DNA from: Pseudomonas mandelii | GTDB taxonomy: Bacteria; Pseudomonadota; Gammaproteobacteria; Pseudomonadales; Pseudomonadaceae | Length of the DNA stretch: 64,000 nucleotides | Direction of reading: 5' to 3' | Assembly (NCBI RefSeq): GCF_900106065.1 | Contig: NZ_LT629796.1 | Span: 1-64,000, forward strand | Shown here: in pieces, positions 25,932-33,695 of the stretch | Layout of the letters: every line of letters begins with the position of its first letter | How positions within the stretch are numbered: the first letter of the stretch is position 1 | The notes under the pieces: model-generated | Databases searched by the model: none | Seen by the model: the letters and a program-made list of their open reading frames with translations, nothing else | What the model was told of the DNA's origin: nothing | Made by a program: the position numbers and the translations under genes

Positions 25932-26815
25932 TGCACACCTCCTTTGGATTTGATTTCTTCGATAGCGAGCAATTCGTCTTCCTCGGCCAACCAGCCAAGA
26001 TGCCAGCCGGGCTCGGTTTCCATGTACTCGACGCCTTTGCCCTTGACGGTCAAGGCGATCACGCAGACTGGCTTTTCGCGTTGCGTATCGGCTTTCAGCT
26101 GGCGCAACAGACGAGCCACGGCGGCGACGTCATGCCCGTCGACCTCATGCACGTCCCAGCCGAAAGCGCGCCATTTGTCGCCCAGCGGTTCAATTCCGAT
26201 GATGTCGTCGACCTTGCCGTCGAGCTGGTAACCGTTTCGGTCGATGATCGCGATCAGGTTCGATGTTTTGTAATGCGCAGCCGCCATTGCCGCTTCCCAG
26301 ACCTGGCCTTCATGCATTTCGCCGTCGCCAAGCAGCACATACACATCGAACGGATTGTTCTGCAGCCGTCCACCCAACGCCATGCCCAGTCCGCCGGACA
26401 ATGCATGACCAATGGAACCGGAACTGAAATCGACCCCCGCGACCTTGCGCATATCCGGGTGATCACCTAACGGATTACCCAGGCGCGTATAGCCGTCGAG
26501 CAGCGCCTTGTCGAAAAAGCCCCAGTCCGCCAGTAACGGATACAGCCCCACTGCGGCATGTCCCTTGCCCATCAAGAAGCGATCACGACCTGGCCACTTG
26601 GGCTCGCCGTGGCGCAAGCGCATGGCGTCGTAATACAGCGCCGAGAAAATTTCAGCACAGGAAAACACCGAGGTGTAGTGCCCCACCTTGGCGATGGAAA
26701 TCAGGCGCACGGTTTCCAGGCGTACAAACAGCGCGCGCTCTTTGAGGTGGGCGATGTGCCCGGGACTCAGGTCCTCGACCGGAACGGGAATGGGGGGTGG
26801 AGCGGCTATCGACAT
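25928..26815 (-). CDS. transketolase-like protein, N-terminal (diphosphate-binding) subunit
   Basis: A 295-residue protein equal to the first half of transketolase. It binds thiamine diphosphate and Mg through LLGDGEMHEGQVWEAAM and DRNGYQ (GDG-x-N motif, about residues 158-195). GKGHAAVGLYPLLADWGF near 88 and DFSSGSIGHALSGGLGMA near 128 are also conserved. It is the first gene of a minus-strand operon, divergent from the aminotransferase at 27000 and controlled from a shared 184-base promoter region with two operator-like palindromes. Confidence 0.88.
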   Translation of the reverse strand: MSIAAPPPIPVPVEDLSPGHIAHLKERALFVRLETVRLISIAKVGHYTSVFSCAEIFSALYYDAMRLRHGEPKWPGRDRFLMGKGHAAVGLYPLLADWGFFDKALLDGYTRLGNPLGDHPDMRKVAGVDFSSGSIGHALSGGLGMALGGRLQNNPFDVYVLLGDGEMHEGQVWEAAMAAAHYKTSNLIAIIDRNGYQLDGKVDDIIGIEPLGDKWRAFGWDVHEVDGHDVAAVARLLRQLKADTQREKPVCVIALTVKGKGVEYMETEPGWHLGWLAEEDELLAIEEIKSKGGVQ

Positions 26816-26874
26816 GGCTGCATTTCCTGAATGGTTGTTAGAAAGGCGACCGCTCTCACGGCCTCCTTCTTACA

Positions 26875-26885
26875 ACTTATAAGAT
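26875..26885. promoter_or_regulatory. candidate GntR operator, transketolase side
   Basis: ACTTATAAGAT, containing the perfect palindrome CTTATAAG, followed by ATATA. It lies 60 bases before the transketolase N-subunit start and matches the element upstream of the GntR gene. Confidence 0.6.
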
Positions 26886-26965
26886 ATATATTGCAACAAC
26901 AAGCCGTTGGCGTTATTTTTTCCAACAGGCAGGAATGCCCCGGCCAGACTAGGCCGAATTTTGCG

Positions 26966-26976
26966 ATCTTATAAGT
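26966..26976. promoter_or_regulatory. candidate GntR operator, aminotransferase side
   Basis: ATCTTATAAGT, the exact inverse of the site at 26875-26885, placed 23 bases before the aminotransferase start. The two sites face each other across the divergent promoter. Confidence 0.6.
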
Positions 26977-26999
26977 TATATTGATTTCAGCTCTCGGAG

Positions 27000-28397
27000 A
27001 TGCCACTCGTGCCGCACGAAAACACCCCCGCAGCCAGCGTTCTGGCCCAGGCAGATCAACGCTTTCACCTGCACTCGCAGACCAACCTGCGGCGCCATCA
27101 ACAACAAGGCCCGATGGTCATCGAACGCGGAGATGGCATCCACGTCATCGACGAACACGGACAGCGATACATTGAAGGAATGTCCGGTCTCTGGTGTGCC
27201 AGTCTGGGGTTTTCCAATCGTCGACTGGCCGACGCCGCACAACGCCAGTTCGACGTGCTGCCCTACTACCACACCTTCAATCATCGGGTTCCAGCGGTGA
27301 CGGCACGCCTAGCCGAACGCATCGCCACCCTCGCGCCACTACCGGATGCGAGAGTGTTTTTTGCCTGTTCGGGCTCGGAAGCCAACGACTCGATGATCAA
27401 AATGGCCTGGGCCTGGCACCGGGCGCGGGGCAATACGCACAAGCGCAAAATCATCGCCCACCAGAAAGGTTTTCATGGCTCCACGGTGATGGGGGCGACG
27501 CTGTCCGGGTTGCCAAACATGCACGCTGCATTCGGCTTGCGGCTGGACCAGGTGATTCATGTCGAGTGCCCCCATTACTACCGTAATGGCTTGCCCGGTG
27601 AGTCTGAGGCCGCCTTCTGCGAACGCTTGGTCGCCGACTTGCAGCGACGCATCGAGGCTGAAGGAGCAGACACCATCGCTGCCTTCATCAGCGAACCTGT
27701 CATGGGAGCCGGCGGCGTGATCGTCCCGCCATCCGGCTATTTTTCCGCGGTACAGGCACTGCTGGCCCGTTACGACATTCTGATGCTGGCCGACGAAATC
27801 ATTTGTGGCTTTGGTCGTACCGGTCAGTGGTTCGGCCATCAGACGATGGGCTTTGCACCCGACATGATGGCTTGCGCCAAAAGCCTTTCGGCGGGCTATC
27901 AGCCAATTTCCTGCACCGTGGTCAGCGGCCCGGTCTACCGAGTGCTTGAAGAACAGAGCCAGCAACTGAACGGCTTCGGACATGGCTTCACCTACTCCGG
28001 GCACCCGGTGGCCGCCGCCGTCGCCCTTGAGACGCTATCCATCTACCAGGAGCTGGACATCCCTGCCCGCACCCGCCAGTTGGGTGAGGTTCTGCACGGC
28101 GAACTGGCGCCACTGTTCGACCACCCTCTGGTTGGCGAAATCCGCGGCATCGGGCTGGTTGCGGGTCTGGAACTGGTGGCTGACAAGTCATCGCGACGCT
28201 CGTTTTCGGCGCAGGTGGCGATCGGCGCGCAGGTCGAACTGGCGGCACGCAAGCACGGCCTGATCGTGCGCAACATGGGCGATTCAATCGCCCTGGCGCC
28301 ACCTTTCATTATTGAACCGACACAGCTGCGCGAACTGGTCAGCCGCCTGACGGACGCGCTGAACGACGTCAATCACGCCACGGGACACTGCTCATGA
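27000..28397 (+). CDS. class III aminotransferase (omega-amine:pyruvate type)
   Basis: A 465-residue PLP enzyme. GMSGLWCASLGFSNRRLADAA near residue 60, FFACSGSEANDSMIKMAW near 119, HQKGFHGSTVMGATLSG near 152, MLADEIICGFGRTG near 260 and the lysine in MMACAKSLSAGYQPIS near 296 define it. It resembles enzymes that transaminate polyamines or omega-amino acids. The GGAG touching the ATG at 27000 is too close; a GTG at 27009 lies nine bases from it and may be the true start, giving 462 residues. Its stop overlaps the ABC ATPase start, so enzyme and transporter are coupled. Confidence 0.85.
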   Translation: MPLVPHENTPAASVLAQADQRFHLHSQTNLRRHQQQGPMVIERGDGIHVIDEHGQRYIEGMSGLWCASLGFSNRRLADAAQRQFDVLPYYHTFNHRVPAVTARLAERIATLAPLPDARVFFACSGSEANDSMIKMAWAWHRARGNTHKRKIIAHQKGFHGSTVMGATLSGLPNMHAAFGLRLDQVIHVECPHYYRNGLPGESEAAFCERLVADLQRRIEAEGADTIAAFISEPVMGAGGVIVPPSGYFSAVQALLARYDILMLADEIICGFGRTGQWFGHQTMGFAPDMMACAKSLSAGYQPISCTVVSGPVYRVLEEQSQQLNGFGHGFTYSGHPVAAAVALETLSIYQELDIPARTRQLGEVLHGELAPLFDHPLVGEIRGIGLVAGLELVADKSSRRSFSAQVAIGAQVELAARKHGLIVRNMGDSIALAPPFIIEPTQLRELVSRLTDALNDVNHATGHCS

Positions 28398-29500
28398 ATA
28401 GCCTCGCCCATTCCCTCGACTCATCCGGTGCGTTGATCGACCTCAACCATGTGCAAAAGAGTTATGACGGCAAGACGCTGATCATCAAGGACCTGAATCT
28501 CTCCATCGCGCAAGGAGAATTCCTGACGCTGCTCGGTGCGTCCGGATCGGGCAAGACCACCACGCTGATGATGCTTGCCGGCTTCGAAACCCCGACCCGC
28601 GGCGAAATCCGCATGATGGGCAAACCGATCCAGAACGTCCCGGCACACCGACGCGGCATGGGCATGGTATTCCAGAACTACGCGCTGTTTCCGCACATGA
28701 CCGTGGCCGAGAACCTGGCTTATCCATTGAAAATGCGCGGACTCAATCGCATCGAGGTGCAGAGCAAGGTCAAGCGTGCGATCGAGATGGTCCAGTTGCA
28801 TGACATGCAGCAACGGCGCCCCACGGAGTTGTCCGGCGGCCAGCAGCAACGCGTCGCCCTTGCCCGCGCCATGGTATTCGAGCCACAGGTCATCCTGATG
28901 GACGAACCGCTCGGCGCTCTCGACAAGAACCTGCGCGAGCACATGCAGTACGAAATCAAACAGTTGCATCGAAGACTCGGCGTCACGGTGGTGTACGTGA
29001 CCCACGATCAGGGCGAAGCCTTGACCATGTCCGACCGGGTAGCCGTGTTTCATCAAGGTGATATTGCCCAGATCGGCGATCCGGTTTCGCTGTACGAGCA
29101 TCCTGAAAACGCTTACGTGGCCACGTTTATCGGTGAAAACAATGTATTGCGCGGGAGTCTCGTTGCACGCCATGGGCATGAGGTCGAGATCGCACTTGAC
29201 GCTGGTTTCGAGGCCCGTGGCATGGGCGTGACGATGCCAATCGGCGCCTCGAAAAAAGTCGAGCTGCTGATCCGTCCGGAGAACATCCGACTGTCCCCGA
29301 TCAATCAGAACAGCTATCAGGCAACTCTGGCCGACCGTGTCTACCTGGGCGATCACCTGCGCATTCACTTGAAACTGGACAACGACGACACGCTGATTGT
29401 GAAAACCGCCAACGATGAGGCCATCAAGGGCTTGAACAACGGTCAGCGCATCGGTTTTAGCTGGCGCCCCGAAGACGCGCGGGTTTTCGCGCAGGGTTGA
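28394..29500 (+). CDS. ABC transporter ATPase, polyamine type (PotA-like)
   Basis: A 368-residue cytoplasmic ATPase energising import. Walker A is GASGSGKTT near residue 49, the signature is [15 protein letters not shown] near 142, Walker B with the D-loop is VILMDEPLGALDKN near 162, and the H-loop is VYVTHDQGEA near 197. Residues 285-368 are a TOBE-type ligand-sensing end (LLIRPENIRLSP). It belongs with the binding protein and two permeases that follow, and starts inside the aminotransferase stop. Confidence 0.92.
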   Translation: MNSLAHSLDSSGALIDLNHVQKSYDGKTLIIKDLNLSIAQGEFLTLLGASGSGKTTTLMMLAGFETPTRGEIRMMGKPIQNVPAHRRGMGMVFQNYALFPHMTVAENLAYPLKMRGLNRIEVQSKVKRAIEMVQLHDMQQRRPTELSGGQQQRVALARAMVFEPQVILMDEPLGALDKNLREHMQYEIKQLHRRLGVTVVYVTHDQGEALTMSDRVAVFHQGDIAQIGDPVSLYEHPENAYVATFIGENNVLRGSLVARHGHEVEIALDAGFEARGMGVTMPIGASKKVELLIRPENIRLSPINQNSYQATLADRVYLGDHLRIHLKLDNDDTLIVKTANDEAIKGLNNGQRIGFSWRPEDARVFAQG

Positions 29501-29578
29501 GCACCGCTCCGCGCCTGACCCAAAACCCTTGTCACCACCGAAACACACCACACCCACAACAATAAGAAGGTCATCACT

Positions 29579-29605
29579 ATGCACAGTTTCGATCACTCGA
29601 CCTGA
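29579..29605 (+). CDS. possible eight-residue leader peptide
   Basis: ATG followed by seven sense codons (MHSFDHST) and TGA, with an AGAAGG ribosome site at good spacing. It sits in the gap between the ATPase and binding-protein genes, whose own start reads MHSHSTR. It could be a regulatory leader peptide or a decayed duplicate of the gene start. Coding evidence is weak because of its size. Confidence 0.3.
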   Translation: MHSFDHST

Positions 29606-29670
29606 GCCGCTTTCCTGCCGGTACACCCGCTAATCCCTATTTGCTTTTCCTTCAGCAGGAGAGTTGCACC

Positions 29671-30711
29671 ATGCACTCACATTCAACACGCTTGGCCCTT
29701 GTACTCACGCTGGCACTGACCGGCCCCCTCGCCCAGGCCCGCGACCTGACGGTGGTCGGTTTCGGTGGCGCCACGCAGGAGGCTTTCGACAAGGCCTGGT
29801 TCAAACCGTTTGCCGCGCAAAGCGCCAAACCGGTGGTTCAAGACAGCTACGGCGGCGGCCTGGCGAAACAGAAAGCGATGGTCGAGTCAGGTAATCCCAC
29901 GTGGGACCTGGTGCAGATGGACCAGAACGAAATGGAATTGGCCTGCGAACAGGGCCTGCTCGAAGACCTGGATCACAAACAATTGAAGAATGCGCCCGAG
30001 GTTAATCCCGAGGCCTTTTCGGAGTGCGGTGTGGGGGCGTTTGTTTGGTCCGAAGTGATGACCTACGACCCGAAAAAATTTGGCGCCGACGGCCCGAAAA
30101 GCTGGGCTGATTTCTGGAACGTCCAGAAATGGCCAGGCAAACGCGGCTTGCGTAAACAGGCACGCATGACCCTGGAAATTGCCTTGATGGCCGACGGTGT
30201 CGCACCGGCCGACGTCTATAAATTGCTGGCGACCCCGGCGGGACAGAACCGTGCATTTGCCAAACTGGACCAAATCAAACCCTACATCCAATGGTGGGAA
30301 ACCGGCGCTCAGCCGCTGGAATGGCTGGCCGCCGGTAACATCGCCGTGAGTGCCGCCTACAACGGCCGGATCGCCATCGCCAATCAACAGGGAAACCATT
30401 TTCCACTGATCTGGCAGCAACAGCTGTACAGCATGGACTACTGGACCATCATCAAGAACACCCCGAACAAAACCGCCAGTTATCAACTCCTCGACTACAT
30501 CCTCGGTGCCAAGGCCCAAAGCGATTTCGCCCACGCGATTCCTTACGGCATTGTCAACAGCAAGGCCATAGCGGCCATGGATGAGAAGACGGCCAGCGCG
30601 TTGCCCAACGCCCCGGCCAACATGAAAGATGCCCTGCTGCTCGATACACCGTTCTGGGTCAACTACGAGGAAGACCTGATGAACCGGTTTACCCGCTGGG
30701 TCGCACAGTAA
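29671..30711 (+). CDS. polyamine-type periplasmic solute-binding protein
   Basis: A 346-residue binding protein with a signal peptide ending PLAQA (about residue 24). The mature part opens RDLTVVGFGGATQEAFDKAWF, the pattern of PotD-like proteins of the spermidine/putrescine family distinct from PotF. DSYGGGLAKQKAMVESG and AYNGRIAIANQQGNHFPL follow. A good AGGAG precedes the ATG at 29671. It is the ligand receptor of the transporter encoded around it. The hairpin just after the gene may keep its transcript more abundant than the permeases. Confidence 0.9.
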   Translation: MHSHSTRLALVLTLALTGPLAQARDLTVVGFGGATQEAFDKAWFKPFAAQSAKPVVQDSYGGGLAKQKAMVESGNPTWDLVQMDQNEMELACEQGLLEDLDHKQLKNAPEVNPEAFSECGVGAFVWSEVMTYDPKKFGADGPKSWADFWNVQKWPGKRGLRKQARMTLEIALMADGVAPADVYKLLATPAGQNRAFAKLDQIKPYIQWWETGAQPLEWLAAGNIAVSAAYNGRIAIANQQGNHFPLIWQQQLYSMDYWTIIKNTPNKTASYQLLDYILGAKAQSDFAHAIPYGIVNSKAIAAMDEKTASALPNAPANMKDALLLDTPFWVNYEEDLMNRFTRWVAQ

Positions 30712-30723
30712 ACAGGCCTCAAG

Positions 30724-30751
30724 ACCGCGCCGCCGATGACGGAGGCGCGGT
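30724..30751 (+). promoter_or_regulatory. intercistronic hairpin after the binding-protein gene
   Basis: ACCGCGCC and GGCGCGGT form an eight-base-pair stem around 12 bases, with no T run after it. Such stems often protect the upstream binding-protein message inside transporter operons. Confidence 0.5.
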
Positions 30752-30783
30752 TCGAGTATGGTTTTATCAAGGTGGGTTTCACT

Positions 30784-32049
30784 ATGTCCGTTTCCTCAAT
30801 AGATGCACCGGCTTGCGTCGACACGCTGGCCGTCGCCCATTATCAATCCAGTCGCCGCAAGCGCTGGGTTTCGATGCTGCTGCTCTTGCCGCTGCTGGCT
30901 TACACCTGTGTTTTCTTCGCTCTGCCGATCGGCATGATGTTCTACCGGGCCGTCAGCAATCCCGAACTGCTACAAGCGTTCCCCACGGCCATCAGGACGA
31001 TGGTCGACGAGCCGGCGAAGGATTCAACGGCGCTGCCAACTGACCGGGTGTTCGATGCGCTCGAGCAAGACTTTATCAACGCCCCGAGCAATGCAGTCAT
31101 TGGTGAGGCGGCACGACGCCTCAACTACGAGAACAGTGGTTATCGCTTCCTGGTCATGAACACCGCACGGACCTACAGAACGCCGCTGGCGAACCCGGAA
31201 AGCCAGAGCGCCCGAGAGCGTTTGGCCGCCATCGATGAACGCTGGATTTCACCACAGGTGTGGGAGGACTTTCGCCGCGCGTCCCCGGCCTATACGCCGT
31301 ATTACCTGCTGGCCGCCCTGGACTTGAAGCAAACGGATCAAGGTGTCGCGCCGGTCGAAGAAAGCCAGCGGGTGTACCTGGACTTGACCTTCAAGACCCT
31401 GAAAATCGCCCTGATAGTCTCGCTGTTGTGTCTGTTGCTGGGCTTTCCGTTTGCCGCGTTGATGGTCAAGGCTTCACCGGCCCTGCAAGTCTTGCTGTTT
31501 CTGGCGGTCATGCTGCCGTTCTGGACCTCGTTGCTGGCACGAACCACGGCCTGGATCGTGGTACTGCAGGACAAAGGCATCGTCAACACGTTACTGCTGC
31601 GCTTCGGCCTGATCGATCACCCGCTGCCGATGATTTTCAACCTGTCGGGTGTGTACATCGTGATGGTGCACATCCTGCTGCCGTTCAGCGTGCTGCCGCT
31701 GTACAACGTGATGAAAAATATCCCGCCCCATTTCATGCGCGCCTCAGCCTCACTCGGCGCTCATCCCATACGCGGGTTCATGCAGGTCTACTTGCCCCTG
31801 ACCTTGACGGGGATCGGTTCCGGCACCCTGCTCACGTTCATCGTCGCGGCGGGTTACTACGTGACGCCGACCCTGGTGGGCAGTGCCCGCGAACAGATGC
31901 TTGGCTATTTCATTGCGTTCTATACCAACACCACCGTCAATTGGGGCATGGCCTCGGCACTCGGGCTGGTGCTGATTTCCTGTGTCATGGTCATTTACCT
32001 GCTGGCCGCGCGCCTGGTGGGTATTCGCCAGATTGCCGGCCTGCGCTGA
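30784..32049 (+). CDS. ABC transporter permease (PotB-like)
   Basis: A 421-residue inner-membrane permease. After one N-terminal helix (LLLLPLLAYTCVFFALPIG) comes a hydrophilic insert of about 130 residues, residues 60-190, before the remaining helices. The usual permease coupling motif is seen as RASASLGAHPIRGFMQVYLPLT near 320. The insert makes it longer than E. coli PotB and probably faces the periplasm. The ATG at 30784 follows AAGGTGGG. It pairs with the next gene. Confidence 0.88.
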   Translation: MSVSSIDAPACVDTLAVAHYQSSRRKRWVSMLLLLPLLAYTCVFFALPIGMMFYRAVSNPELLQAFPTAIRTMVDEPAKDSTALPTDRVFDALEQDFINAPSNAVIGEAARRLNYENSGYRFLVMNTARTYRTPLANPESQSARERLAAIDERWISPQVWEDFRRASPAYTPYYLLAALDLKQTDQGVAPVEESQRVYLDLTFKTLKIALIVSLLCLLLGFPFAALMVKASPALQVLLFLAVMLPFWTSLLARTTAWIVVLQDKGIVNTLLLRFGLIDHPLPMIFNLSGVYIVMVHILLPFSVLPLYNVMKNIPPHFMRASASLGAHPIRGFMQVYLPLTLTGIGSGTLLTFIVAAGYYVTPTLVGSAREQMLGYFIAFYTNTTVNWGMASALGLVLISCVMVIYLLAARLVGIRQIAGLR

Positions 32050-32059
32050 AGGAGCTCCC

Positions 32060-32881
32060 ATGAACCATTTCATACAGGCTTACCTCGCCCGCAAGGCTCA
32101 TGTGTTGTTCGGTCTATTGATGAGCATTTTCATGATCGCACCACTGTTGGCGGTGGTACCGATTTCATTCAGCAGTGGCACGTTCCTCTCCTACCCGCTC
32201 CCGGGACTCTCCCTGCAATGGTATGAACGGGTATTCACCAGCGGTCCCTGGATGCAAGCGCTGAGCAACAGCCTGTGGGTCGGCATCGCCTCGACACTGC
32301 TGGCGACATTGCTCGGAACGCTGGCCGCGCTGGCCTTTGCACGCCGCAACCTGCCAGCCGCCAGCGGAATGCTCGGCCTGCTGATTTCACCGATGATTTT
32401 CCCACCTGTGATCTCCGGGCTGGGCATGTATTTTCTCTTCGGCAAACTGGGCCTGACAGGTACTTTGTTCGGTCTGATTCTGGCCCACACCGTCCTGGCC
32501 ACGCCTTTCGTCCTGATCAGTGTTGCCGCCAGCCTGCAGGGTTTCGACATGACCTTGCTCAAGGCCGCCGCCATGTCCGGCGCCTCACCTGTGCGGGCCT
32601 TCGCGGGTATTGCTTTGCCAATCATCGCACCTGGTGTGATATCGGGCGCACTCTTCGCCTTCATGACATCGTTCGACGAAATCGTCGTGGTGCTGTTCAT
32701 CGGCGGCCCCAGCCAACGGACCTTGCCCCGGCAAATGTTCGATGGCATACGCGACACCATCGACCCCTCGATTCTCGCCATGTCGACATTGTTGCTACTG
32801 GTGGGCATTGTCGGGCTGATGACCACTACCTGGCTGACCTTGCGAGCACAACGCAACGCCCGCCAACTCAAGGAGCAATAA
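32060..32881 (+). CDS. ABC transporter permease (PotC-like)
   Basis: A 273-residue inner-membrane permease with six predicted helices. The coupling motif is LLKAAAMSGASPVRAFAGIALP near residue 180, followed by FAFMTSFDEIVVVLFIGGP, a PotC-like stretch. A GGAG site lies eight bases before the ATG, and the gene starts 10 bases after the previous stop. With the other permease it forms the membrane channel of the importer. Confidence 0.9.
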   Translation: MNHFIQAYLARKAHVLFGLLMSIFMIAPLLAVVPISFSSGTFLSYPLPGLSLQWYERVFTSGPWMQALSNSLWVGIASTLLATLLGTLAALAFARRNLPAASGMLGLLISPMIFPPVISGLGMYFLFGKLGLTGTLFGLILAHTVLATPFVLISVAASLQGFDMTLLKAAAMSGASPVRAFAGIALPIIAPGVISGALFAFMTSFDEIVVVLFIGGPSQRTLPRQMFDGIRDTIDPSILAMSTLLLLVGIVGLMTTTWLTLRAQRNARQLKEQ

Positions 32882-32884
32882 CCT

Positions 32885-33646
32885 ATGAGCATGTACATCG
32901 TGACCGGCGGCACCCAGGGCATCGGTGCCGTCACCGTAGAGCAGTTAATCGGCCAGGGCATGTCAGTGGTGTTCACTGGACGTGACGTCGATGCGGGAGA
33001 GCAGCTGTCCCAGCGCCTGCCGGGCAGCACGTTCGTGGCGGGCGACGTGCGGCAAGAGGCCGACTGTCAACGCGTCGTCTACCGCGCACTGGAACTGGGT
33101 AACGGCTCCTTGCAAGGTCTGGTCAACAACGCCGGCATGGCCGGGCGCAAGGCGCTCACACAGACCTCACAACTGGAATGGGACACGATGTTCGAGGTCA
33201 ACACCCGCTCGGCATTTTTCTTCATCAAGCACGCCTTGCCCGGCTTGCAGGCGGGTCATGGAGCGGTGGTGAATGTGTCGTCGATCGCCGGCAAGACCGG
33301 CGAAGAGGGACTGGCCACTTACTGCGCCAGCAAGGCGGCCTTGATTGGCATGACGCAGGCGCTGGCCCTGGAATATGGCGCAAGCGTACGGTTCAACGCG
33401 GTGTGCCCCGGTCAGATCGCCACGCGCATGATGGACGCGATCATGAAGGACGCACCTCGTCTGGCTGCCCTGACCGCAAGGATTCCCGTAGGCCGCCTGG
33501 CCGCGCCCGAAGAAGTGGCCCAGGCGATTTGCTGGTTGCTGTCGCCAGCGTCCAGCTACGTCAACGGTACGGTGTTGACGGTGGACGGTGGTGAAACGGC
33601 AGGGCTGAGAACCCCTCCGAGTCACGCACCGCAAGTTTCCCGCTAA
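32885..33646 (+). CDS. short-chain dehydrogenase/reductase
   Basis: A 253-residue classical SDR. The cofactor motif is VTGGTQGIGAV near residue 6, NNAG near 82, a catalytic Ser in VNVSSIAG near 133 and YCASK near 147. FTGRDV at the end of the second strand favours NADP(H) slightly. C-terminal VNGTVLTVDGG is typical. It starts three bases after the second permease and is the last gene of the plus-strand operon. It would oxidise or reduce a hydroxyl on the imported compound or its product. Confidence 0.88.
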   Translation: MSMYIVTGGTQGIGAVTVEQLIGQGMSVVFTGRDVDAGEQLSQRLPGSTFVAGDVRQEADCQRVVYRALELGNGSLQGLVNNAGMAGRKALTQTSQLEWDTMFEVNTRSAFFFIKHALPGLQAGHGAVVNVSSIAGKTGEEGLATYCASKAALIGMTQALALEYGASVRFNAVCPGQIATRMMDAIMKDAPRLAALTARIPVGRLAAPEEVAQAICWLLSPASSYVNGTVLTVDGGETAGLRTPPSHAPQVSR

Positions 33647-33660
33647 CAATCAAATGGGGA

Positions 33661-33682
33661 AGCGAGCGTGCTCGCTCCCACA
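33661..33682. repeat. solitary REP
   Basis: One palindromic REP (AGCGAGCGTGCTCGCTCCCA) without a partner, between the SDR and tpsA stop codons. Confidence 0.75.
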
Positions 33683-33695
33683 GGGAAGGCGGAGC

